Notes under the pieces: model-generated
Database searches by the model: none
The model's input: the letters and a program-made list of their open reading frames with translations, nothing else
Told to the model about the DNA's origin: nothing
Shown: positions 56,471 through 64,000 of the stretch, piece after piece
Layout: each line of letters starts with the position of its first letter
Position numbering within the stretch: position 1 is the stretch's first letter
Source: Megalopta genalis
Taxonomy: Eukaryota; Arthropoda; Insecta; Hymenoptera; Halictidae
Length of the DNA: 64,000 bases
Reading direction: 5' to 3'
NCBI RefSeq assembly: GCF_051020955.1
Contig: NC_135021.1
Location: forward strand, 11,885,962 to 11,949,961
Program-made: the position numbers and the translations under genes

Positions 56471-56672
56471 TATAGTAATTTCTCCTTAATTCGCACTCAG
56501 ATCGCGCACAAAAATGGACAATTTGGGAAGAGGAGATACGATTATTCGAGCTTTGTGGGTCGTTTTTATAATTACCGATTGTCAACAACTATAAAAACGA
56601 GACGCAATGCTCTAATAATCATATTTCCCAAATTGTCCTTTTTTATGCGCGAATTAGGGAGAAATTACAGTA
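56471..56672. mobile_element. TA-flanked hairpin MITE, family TACAGTAAATTCTC (copy 4)
   Basis: Starts TATAGTAATTTCTCCTTAAT and ends TTAGGGAGAAATTACAGTA. CGATTGTCAACAACTATAAA is at the central hinge. The arms pair over most of their length. Confidence 0.85.
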
Positions 56673-57220
56673 CCTACCACGTACCTTGTATCTCCGCGAT
56701 TTTTCTTATCCCACTCTTAACTCACTCCCAAACAGACCATTTTGTATTGCCTTCCGCATCACACGCTTGACCGACTCCGACGACCCTCAGCATCGACATA
56801 GCGATAAATTACATAGGCGTAGGACTAGCACAGGGAAATTCACAGAAACCCAAAATATATCATTTTCGGGAGAAATTACTGTATAGCTACTTTGCCTATC
56901 GTGCGACCTTTACGTTTATTCTAAGAGAAACACGCAATTCCATAGGTGCTTTACCAAGGATACTTCGTGGTGTAGACATAAATGGCATTTTCATTAATCG
57001 TACGTGTCCTCTAGAAGCAATATATTCTTTTTAATTTAATCTTTTGCCGTATAATTTTCATCATAGATACAATGATTACAACTTCTTCGATTACAACCAT
57101 TTTCTGCAAGAAAAACAAAATTTACACTTGCTTTGTGTCTACTCTCACTTGAACGCTTAAATATTGAACACAAATTTTTATTCGACAATTTATTGAATAA
57201 AAATAAATTCTTTTCCCGAA
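56673..57220. other. AT-rich unique sequence
   Basis: No gene recognised. Contains the possible MITE terminus at 56868-56883. Confidence 0.4.
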
Positions 57221-57313
57221 TTCAATGGACGGTGTAAACCTGCCATACTCGGCAGGTTATCACTGGAAATTCCCATCACGAGTCAAAGTGATCAAAGTAT
57301 GGCAGAGGGTTAA
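57221..57313 (+). mobile_element. Very short TTAA element with palindrome (tentative)
   Basis: CCTGCCATACTCGGCAGG at 57239-57256 has its centre about 23-24 bases inside TTCA at 57221-57224, which could be a mutated TTAA. The right side GTATGGCAGAGGG is followed by TTAA at 57310-57313. The terminal repeats match poorly, so this is tentative. Confidence 0.4.
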
Positions 57314-57364
57314 AGTTCTGTCGATCGCTAAGAATTGTAGCCAACTTCGAACAAGAAAATCTGA

Positions 57365-57590
57365 TTAACATTAAACCTAGCAAGGCCTAAAAACGATTAA
57401 CAAGAGTCGTCTTATAAGAGTATACACGATAGAATTTAATAAAATTTTTCACAATTTTTATAATAGTGTGTACCTGAATAAAGAAACATATTAAAGAATT
57501 TCCAATGGAAACAGCTTTACGACTGCGATAATTAGGAAATCGAAAATATGGAACCGGTCATTTGACCGGCGGTGGTGGTTTTAGTGTTAA
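57365..57590 (-). mobile_element. TTAA-flanked piggyBac-type MITE, TIR CAYTAAAACC
   Basis: TTAA at 57365-57368 and 57587-57590. Left CATTAAACCTAGC, right inward CACTAAAACCACC. The right end has CCGGTCATTTGACCGG at 57554-57569, centred 25 bases inside. 226 bases, no coding content. Confidence 0.78.
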
Positions 57591-58282
57591 TAATACAGAC
57601 GGTCAGAAGCGGTGCACTGGCCACAACCGGTACACAACTACCCTAATCGCGGAGCCGACGAGATTCTTCGGTGCCATAATGTGGATCGCGAGTTTTACAA
57701 CTCGGACCCGGATCGGAGCGCTCCACGTGGGCGCGGTTTCTCGAAAAGCGGCAGAAAATCAAGTCGGTCCCCGGCGATTTTTACAGCGCGTTCGACTCGT
57801 CAGACATCCGGCCCGGCCGTAAAGATCAAAGGTTCCGACGTCCGGCGATAACAAGCCCGAGGACAGCCACGAAATCCACGGCGCGTCCCATTCGCTGCGA
57901 AATTCTGACCCGCGGAATGCGGACGCGATCCAGCCTCGTTAAATTAAGCGTCGCGTCCCGCGAGAGTCCCGACGAGAGTAATCGAGCGAGGCTTATGGAC
58001 TCCGTCTTCCTCCTCGAGTATGGTTGTCGACTGTGAGAAGCGTTCGCGGCCGATCCGCCGCGCCGGCTTCCTGAAACGTCCGGGCACCTATCGACGTCCT
58101 TCCGTGCCCCTTGGTTACCTTTCGGTTTCCCTTCGGATATCGAGCGGCAAGTTCGATGTGATCTCGAACAATCCGCGTTGCTAGGAAAATTTTTCGAGAA
58201 AAATGGACTGCGAGAAAAACGGACTGTGAGAAAAACAGTTCGATATTGTCCAACGAGTAAGAGAAATGTTGATAGAACATGC
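57591..58282. other. GC-rich island
   Basis: CpG-rich unique DNA. Overlapping frames on both strands (57826-58290 minus, 57612-57851 plus) without a known domain. Confidence 0.4.
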
Positions 58283-58474
58283 ATAGTCATTTCTCCCTAA
58301 TTCGCGCTCAGGTTGCCACAACAATGGACGATTATTCGAGATTTGCAGCTCGTTTTTATAGTTACCGATTGTCAACAACTATAAAAACGAGGCGCAAGGC
58401 TCGAATAATCGTATCGTCCTTAATTGTCCATCTTTATGCGCAATCTGAGCGCGAATTAAGGAGAAATTACTGTA
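58283..58474. mobile_element. TA-flanked hairpin MITE, family TACAGTAAATTCTC (copy 5)
   Basis: Starts CATAGTCATTTCTCCCTAAT and ends TTAAGGAGAAATTACTGTA. Its hinge CGATTGTCAACAACTATAAA is identical to copy 4. Confidence 0.85.
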
Positions 58475-58680
58475 TTCTGCCATCCTTAGTTAACACTAGA
58501 ACTACCGATTTTTGCTTTTACAATTTCTGACACTATAAAAATGTTTTTGTCAGAAATTTTCATCTGAACTTCTTCATTCCAGTATATATTGTAATAAAAA
58601 TCGTAGGAAGTTAAAATAAACCCAATCATGTCATTGTTGTAAACCAATATGTATATATATGTAATATGTATGTGAAAAGT
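58475..58680. other. AT-rich sequence, possible TTAA end
   Basis: TTAACACTAGAACTACCGAT at 58494 resembles 19872. ATTTCTGACA near 58526 is mirrored by TGTCAGAAAT at 58549. Confidence 0.4.
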
Positions 58681-58823
58681 ATCCTAAAATGTGGCATATT
58701 AGTAGATAAGATATTTTAACACTATAAGTACCAAGTCCTAAACTAATATATATTAGTCGCGTTTAGGGCTTGGTACTTATAGTATCAAAATGTCTTATTT
58801 ACTAATATGCCACATTTTAGGAT
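58681..58823. repeat. 143-base hairpin
   Basis: ATCCTAAAATGTGGCATATT at 58681 is the exact complement of the last 20 bases ending at 58823. Pairing continues through ACTATAAGTACCAAG and its partner CTTGGTACTTATAGT with few mismatches, with a loop near TATATATTAGTCG. It may be a foldback MITE. Confidence 0.9.
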
Positions 58824-59022
58824 ATTTTTAAGTATTTTACCATTCAAACGAAGTTAGAATATTTTATATATTCATAGAGTTCCAAATGTAATTTTATTTA
58901 TTTGTTTTCGCTTATCTGAAAATGATTTTATTAATTTAAAACTTAATTTTTTGGATCATTAGAAATATTAGCTAGGACAATTTAAATTTAGAGGACGGTA
59001 TTGTGACAGGGAAGAAGTAATA
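58824..59022. other. AT-rich spacer
   Basis: Nothing recognised. Confidence 0.35.
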
Positions 59023-59193
59023 TAGTAAAGACTCTTTTATTTGAAGATTTATTTTCGTAATATCCCGATACCAAAACATTCTATTATCTGAAAAAAATCA
59101 TTCATGTTCTCTGCCAGGCGATGATGTATCTAGATAATACAATGTTGGGATAATAGAATGTTTGGATACCAGAATAAGGGATTCTTTATTGTA
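59023..59193. mobile_element. Pogo-like MITE
   Basis: TATAGTAAAGACTCTTTTAT at the left faces AAGGGATTCTTTATTGTA at the right. Inside, ACCAAAACATTCTATTATCT faces GATAATAGAATGTTTGGATA. About 171 bases. The AGTAAAGACTC-type start suggests a pogo/Tigger relationship, which is a tentative comparison from memory. Confidence 0.65.
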
Positions 59194-60102
59194 TTCAATG
59201 TTTTTTACAGAATTAACTAGACTAAGGTGATTCATAGTCTATCAATTAACTAGACTGCAGATCTTTAGGAATAGCACAGATTTGGGCAACTTTTATTTGA
59301 AATGAAGTTAAGAAATTGTTATCTCAAATACTGGAACTCGGTGCTAATAATTAGATCACCGTACACATAATTGCCAAGAAGCGTTTCACAATGATCTCAA
59401 ATAACTATAAAATAAGATAACAAGCAATTTAAAATAATATTTCGAATAATGGTATGTGAAAAGTGACCACAATCGTGGTAATAATGCAACATGTATAATA
59501 ATAAAATTAACAATAAATAAAACAACACGTTATTTCGAATAATATTTCAAATAACGTAATGTGAAATGTGCCCGGGTCTGAATAGCACGTGAAAATGATA
59601 AAAAATATCGCGATACCGAGTCCGATAGAATCGAATGCGATTGATTATTATTTACGTATTTGCGGGCAAGGAATATTAACACTGGAAGCAAGATTCTATT
59701 TAGCAAATTGCATAATCACGCGCGGCACGGTCGTTACGAAAAGCGAGTCGCAAAAGGTTCTCGATCAGTAGGCGCGCTAATGACAGTCTCGGGTTCGGCG
59801 CGAGCAACAATGCTGTCATTAAATCCGTCGCCGGTAGACAGATTAAGGCCCGCTATCTAACTTATCGGAAGTCAGGCCTGGGAAAGCGGCGGCGGATTTA
59901 TGAATCGCGATCCAGCCTCCCAGTGTATGATCAGCGTCGTAAACGGTCCAGGACTCTCGTTCGAGTGTCTCCTCTTAATGGCCGTTGCGAAACGGCTCGG
60001 CTAAGAACGGCCGTTTTGAAATGCACGCGAAAGCTGAGTCGCTCGGTTTGATCGATGCTCGCTCGTTGTCGTCGGTCCCATGCAGCGATTTCTTCTCGTT
60101 GC
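59194..60102. other. Unique sequence
   Basis: AT-rich to 59600 with a TAGACTGCGGAT-family word (CTAGACTGCAGATCTTTAGG) at 59258, then a CpG-rich island. No gene recognised. Confidence 0.45.
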
Positions 60103-60125
60103 AGGAGACAGAGACAGAGACAGAG

Positions 60126-60173
<48 letters not shown>

Positions 60174-60452
60174 AAGAGACAGAGAGAGAGAATGAGCGAG
60201 AGAGAGACAGAGAGAGAGAATGAGCGAGAGAGAGACAGAGAGAAAAAAAGGGAGAATGAGCGAGAGAGAGACAGAGAGAGAATGAGCGAGAGAGAGGGGG
60301 AGACAGAGAGAAAAAGAGACAGAGAGAATGAGAGAGAGAGAGACAGAGAGAAAAAAAGGGAGAATGAGCGAGAGAGAGACAGAGAGAGAATGAGCGAGAG
60401 AGAGGGGGAGACAGAGAGAAAAAGAGACAGAGAGAGAGAGAGAGAGAGAGAA
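60103..60452. repeat. 350-base purine tract with a 108-base internal duplication
   Basis: Almost pure purine on the plus strand, built of GAGA, ACAGAGAG, AATGAGCGAG and AAAAAAAGGG. The AAAAAAAGGGAGAATGAGCG word recurs at 60243 and 60351, showing a 108-base block duplication. Frames of 180-200 codons on both strands (59985-60527 plus, 59975-60577 minus) are Arg/Glu or Ser/Leu repeats and are not genes. Confidence 0.92.
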
Positions 60453-61631
60453 ACGATCCTTCGTGAGAGAGAGCCTGCTATTAATAAGTTGCTAATGGAA
60501 TCTCGATTTGCGTGGGCGAACCGATAAATTACCCCGGCAAAAGCGCGCCGACAGGTTGCTGCACCGCGATGCAACACCCCGGCCGCGATTTAGATGCAAT
60601 TAACGCGCCTGCACGGCGACACCGCGAGTGTGCAACGATCTCGCACCGCTGCTCTTTATTCCACGAGACAGCGCGTGGAGATTAGTTTCTGCTTGGAATT
60701 TATATTTGCTGTTTATCTCTTCGCCGGCGAACGCTTCGTAATTTATTTTGACGGTGACAATGGCCACGGTAATTTATGAAGTTTTAATTTGATTATAATT
60801 CAATTTCATTAGAGAGACTCTTCAGTCGCCGCGTTAATTACCTGCGAAAATTCGCCCCGATCGTCCGACCAAGAGAAAGGAAGTTTCAATCGTTTTTGGT
60901 AGACTGCGGATGCGATGCGTGTAAGACGAGAATGAGTAGCTGAATTGCAATTAGATTGCGGATATGCGTGCGATTACGATACGTGCAGTGTCGTGCAGTG
61001 TACACACAGGAAGTCGTGCGTATTAATAAAACTCGATAATATTTCGATTTGTTTTTCGCCACGAAAAATCTTTTAGTCCGCGAACGAAATTACTATTTTA
61101 TTTCGGTGTTCGTAAAATTATGTCTGATAATGGAAATTCGCCATTTAAATGTAACGTTATCTTTCTATTATTGTCATATTTAGATGGCGGATTTCCATTG
61201 TCACGCTTAATTTTACGAACACCGAAGTGTGAGATAGAAATTTCATTCATCGGCTACAAGATTTCTCGTGGTGAAAATAAAATCGAAATATCGACAAGTT
61301 TTCTAAATACGACTATTAATGACAATCATCAACTTATGCGTATATTTCCATTTTACTGTTTTTACACTTTATTTACATCTTTGTTAAGATTAACGAATTT
61401 TATCAACGTTACACGATAAAAATAATAATTTCAGTTAATTCGTCCAGCTTACTAAAACTAAGAAAAAACACACAAGGAATCCTTGAGATCCCTTACAACA
61501 AAAGCGCTCGCAATGACATCGATGCACAAAAGCACTCAAAATGGCTCTATAGAACAAAGCTAAAAACAGCAATACGAAGACAACGCCGCAAGCAATCAAG
61601 GCTAATAACGCGAAAGAGAATAATCACAAGA
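60453..61631. other. Unique sequence
   Basis: CpG-rich to about 60680, then AT-rich. A TAGACTGCGGAT-family word lies at 60901. Positions 61075-61225 form an imperfect inverted repeat: GTTCGTAAAATTATGTCTGA, GGAAATTCGCCATTTAAATG and the mirrored CATTTAGATGGCGGATTTCC, TTAATTTTACGAACAC. No gene called. Confidence 0.45.
61109..61222. repeat. Imperfect hairpin of about 115 bases
   Basis: GTGTTCGTAAAATTA at 61107 pairs with TAATTTTACGAACAC near 61208, and GGAAATTCGCCATTTAAATG with its near-complement near 61180. A short foldback MITE is likely. Confidence 0.75.
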
Positions 61632-61887
61632 TTAACCCTTTGCACTCGAATGACGACTCTGAGGCACCACTAAAAATTGGTGTACTATTTTTCAAAATCA
61701 TTCTAAGCGCATCGGACTCGTTTCTACTTGAAAAGAAACTATTAAAATTGCATTGTACTTGTCAACAGGCTCAATTTCATGCGCATAAAATAAATGCGCA
61801 TAAAAAATTATATAAAATAGAACTACTGTAGATCAGATATCATGTTTTGGATTTCGATTTCAAATAGCTTCGACCGCAAAGGGTTAA
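61632..61887 (+). mobile_element. TTAA-flanked piggyBac-type MITE, family CCCTTTGCACTCG (copy 3)
   Basis: TTAA at 61632-61635 and 61884-61887, CCCTTTGCACTCGAAT left and ACCGCAAAGGG right. GACGACTCTGAGGCACC (61652-61668) is the partly decayed palindrome, centred 24.5 bases inside. The right TTAA is also the left TTAA of the next element. Confidence 0.87.
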
Positions 61888-62132
61888 CACGTTCCGTGCC
61901 GAGCTTTTTTTACTCGAATCTTCACACTTTGATATTTGACTAAAACTTGATGTATTACGTGCAATTATTAATTCTCGTACACATAACAACGCAACAAAAA
62001 CTTATCAACGCCCATTCTTGCGGTGGAAATTGATTCTTCGGTTCTAAATTTCTTGTAAACAATTTGTTCAGTTCACTAAGTAAACATGCAAGCGTGTACC
62101 ATCGATGGTACACGTGGCACGGAACGTGTTAA
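61884..62132 (-). mobile_element. TTAA-flanked piggyBac-type MITE, family CACGTTCCGTGC (copy 2)
   Basis: TTAA at 61884-61887 and 62129-62132, CACGTTCCGTGCC left and GGCACGGAACGTG right, a perfect 13-base inverted pair. The right end has the perfect 20-base palindrome GTGTACCATCGATGGTACAC at 62094-62113, centred 25 bases inside. 249 bases, non-coding. Copy 1 is at 52563. Confidence 0.92.
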
Positions 62133-62481
62133 TATCGTCGAACCAAAATGACGAGGAAAGATCGACCATCAGCGACGAAGAAGCGGCAAACGACTGACCT
62201 AATATCTGACAAAACGTCGCGGGAATTGGCACCGTCCCCGTTCACGCGGAAAGTGGTCAATTTGAAGACAGCTCGAAAGAATCCCCGGATGTAAATAAAG
62301 ACAGTTATTGTCTGGACTAGAGCATTCACGAGGCCGAAGCCTGCTCTGACCGGGCGAAGTGGTGCTCACTTATGCCGGTCGATGTTAAATCAGCGGTGAA
62401 CAGCTGCGAAGGAACCGGGACTTGGATTCATCGCGCCCTCGCTGTTAAGTTCATTGGACCGGGGAGTCAGAAGACCCGGTC
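62133..62481. other. Unique sequence
   Basis: CpG-containing unique DNA. No gene recognised. Confidence 0.4.
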
Positions 62482-63155
62482 TTAACCCGAGAAAGATAAC
62501 CTACGTCGCAGAGGCGCCTGCGAAATAAACAACTGACTGCACCGTGGATGACGCAAAGTCTGGAAGCACCCACTTTGCCAAGGCATGTGCGAAGCAACAT
62601 TGAAAATATTCTTCCAAAATCTGCTGTACAGGCTTCCACAGATGATGAAGAAGAACCCTCAGCCAAAAAAAGGCGTTATTGCAGTCTTTGCACGTCTAAA
62701 AAGGAAAGAATGTCAAAGATGACCTGTGCCAAATGCAAAAAGACAGTTTGTGGTGAACACAAGAAAGACGTTTGTCATGACTGTCTCTAAAGAAATTTTT
62801 TATAATATTATAGTTTTTTTTACACTGATTATATTATAGTCTACTAGTTTGTAAGGATAAAACACTATTTTTTGTGATATTTTACGGGATTTGTTCCCAT
62901 AAACCGAAGACTGTTGATTTTTGTTAATTTTTCATAGAGGTCTAGTGATTTAAGTTTAAAATTACTTAAAATATAAAAAAATATAATATAAATGCATTTT
63001 ATTTTTACAATAATGCCAAACCTTTAAAATGACTAGATTAACTTAAATAAATATCCATTGTTAGTATAAAATTGACGCCTTAGAAAAGCATGCGCCTCTG
63101 AAGCGTATGGTTATCTTTTACGTACGTTGTCATATGGTTATCTTTCTAGGGTTAA
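62482..63155 (+). mobile_element. piggyBac deletion derivative retaining the C-terminal zinc domain
   Basis: TTAA at 62482-62485 and 63152-63155. Terminal repeats CCCGAGAAAGATAACC and CCCTAGAAAGATAACC; the second contains the canonical piggyBac 13-base terminus CCCTAGAAAGATA. Subterminal CGCAGAGGCGCCTGCG lies near the left end and GCATGCGCCTCTG further from the right end. The right side also holds ACGTACGT and AAAATTGACGC. Everything between about base 45 and the last 80 codons of the transposase is deleted, while the 3' region and both ends remain. If active transposase were supplied, it would be a plausible substrate, which is inference. Confidence 0.95.
62548..62790 (+). pseudogene. piggyBac transposase C-terminal cysteine-rich domain (80 codons)
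   Basis: Starts at ATG 62548 and ends at TAA 62788-62790. It reads MTQSLEAPTLPRHVRSNI, an acidic DDEEEPS linker and a KKRR basic motif. The zinc domain has CSLC, CAKC, CGEH and CHDC, seven cysteines and one histidine in the cross-brace order of the piggyBac domain that binds the element's own ends. LEAPTL and NILP are motifs I recall directly before this domain in piggyBac. The catalytic core is missing, so it cannot transpose. All zinc ligands are intact and there is no stop before the natural end, so a small DNA-binding protein could be made if transcribed. Expression is unknown. Confidence 0.88.
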
Positions 63156-64000
63156 CTCTCTGTCGGCTGCAAGGAGTGTAAATAAAGACACGAACAAATC
63201 GAGGCACGCATGCAGAAGGCGCTTCCAGCCGACGAATCCAATTATCGCGGACCTGTGTGCCGGCGAAATCAAGCGCCGCTTGTAATTGTCATAATAAGGA
63301 CGATATTGTTGCCGTGCGTCAATTACGCTCGGACGTGCGTAACGCGCGAGCGTGTACGCCGAAGTGTAATCGGTCGCTGTCATGCAACGTCGATGGCACA
63401 CACGTGAACGCATCGGCTTTCAGAAAGTTTCGCTGCTCCGCGGGCCGCGTTACCGCCGTCAAATTACCATCGCGACGAGTCGAAATCAACGTTCATCGGG
63501 CGCAGTCCATTTATCTAAACTTCATTTGTCTACGGTTACGTTCGATTCGATTCGTTCGCGCTCCGATTTTCCGTACGCGTCGTTATTGGTCCTGCCGACG
63601 TTCGTATCGCGTACGAGAGCACGTCATGTAACAGCAAATAAAACAGCAAGCGGACGCTGTTTGTTCACTTTTACGTACTCGATAACACATTTCCGGGATA
63701 TCGTTTGAAATAACAGCGATTTTATAGGAGGGTGTAGAAATTCAAATTTGTGACGACATTGTTGGAGGTTTTTTTTTATTTATTAGTCTTTCTGATACTG
63801 GAGCGAAGTGAATAGCGAAGTGATAAGCGCATATTAGCAGTGTTGGTAATAATTTTTTTAGATTTTTAGGTAACTTGATAGAGGCGGGAGAGAGTTCTTC
63901 CCTTTCTGCTTGGCGTCTGACTACAGATGTCCGTATCTACTGCGTCAAATACATTTCCTTCGTAGGCATTATTATGTACGCGTCATATAAAAAGTATATT
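63156..64000. other. GC-rich island then AT-rich edge
   Basis: CpG-rich unique DNA at 63160-63640 with overlapping open frames on both strands (63257-63631 plus, 63138-63413 minus), then AT-rich to the window end. No gene recognised. Confidence 0.4.

Noticed and set aside
59975..60577. Open frames of 180-200 codons on both strands over the GA tract
   Set aside because: They are Arg/Glu and Ser/Leu repeats dictated by the purine repeat. Both strands being open shows it is compositional.
1..64000. tRNA, rRNA and telomeric TTAGG repeats
   Set aside because: I looked for tRNA box-like motifs, rRNA-like stretches and TTAGG arrays and found none that could be supported by eye.

Overview
The window looks like nuclear DNA from an insect, most probably a hymenopteran (bee, ant or wasp). 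The evidence is AT-rich sequence alternating with CpG-rich islands, many (GA)n and (AC)n microsatellites, dense short TTAA-flanked piggyBac-type elements and TA-flanked Tc1/mariner-type MITEs, and no operon structure or long coding frames. The assignment is from sequence character only. I find no complete host gene. The only host coding candidate is a 73-base internal exon on the minus strand at 21294-21366 with good splice sites. The window is best read as intergenic or long-intron DNA.

Layout. 0-7 kb: a GACTGA-type minisatellite, triplet repeats, hairpin MITEs and a 12-base minisatellite. 7-16 kb: mostly unique sequence with GA tracts, the first full mariner-like MITE (12920-13289) and short MITEs. 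16-21 kb: a 1 kb TTAA element, a hairpin, 78-base and 27-base tandem arrays and a short piggyBac deletion derivative. 21-34 kb: the exon candidate, a long mostly unique stretch, a 340-base tandem duplication, and a satellite whose units carry the palindrome GACGAGTATACTCGTC. 34-45 kb: the densest transposon zone, with several TTAA elements, a 780-base foldback element, and a 950-base inverted duplication with two near-identical internally deleted piggyBac elements. 45-47 kb: an 81-base satellite with 162-base higher-order repeats. 48-64 kb: nested MITEs, two TTAA elements sharing one TTAA, a 350-base GA tract, and a piggyBac derivative that still encodes the C-terminal zinc domain of the transposase.

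Main result. About fifteen TTAA elements or ends from many unrelated families share one layout. A different palindrome in each family lies with its centre 24-25 bases inside the TTAA at one end. Three families have a second palindrome 43-44 bases further in. As I recall it, the canonical piggyBac left end has its palindromic internal repeat at the same distance, where the transposase cysteine-rich domain binds. The 32.5 kb satellite starts with six such palindromes at exactly 44-base spacing, so it appears to have grown from such an end. Two further elements (19902-20191 and 62482-63155) have ends close to canonical piggyBac and form a deletion series.
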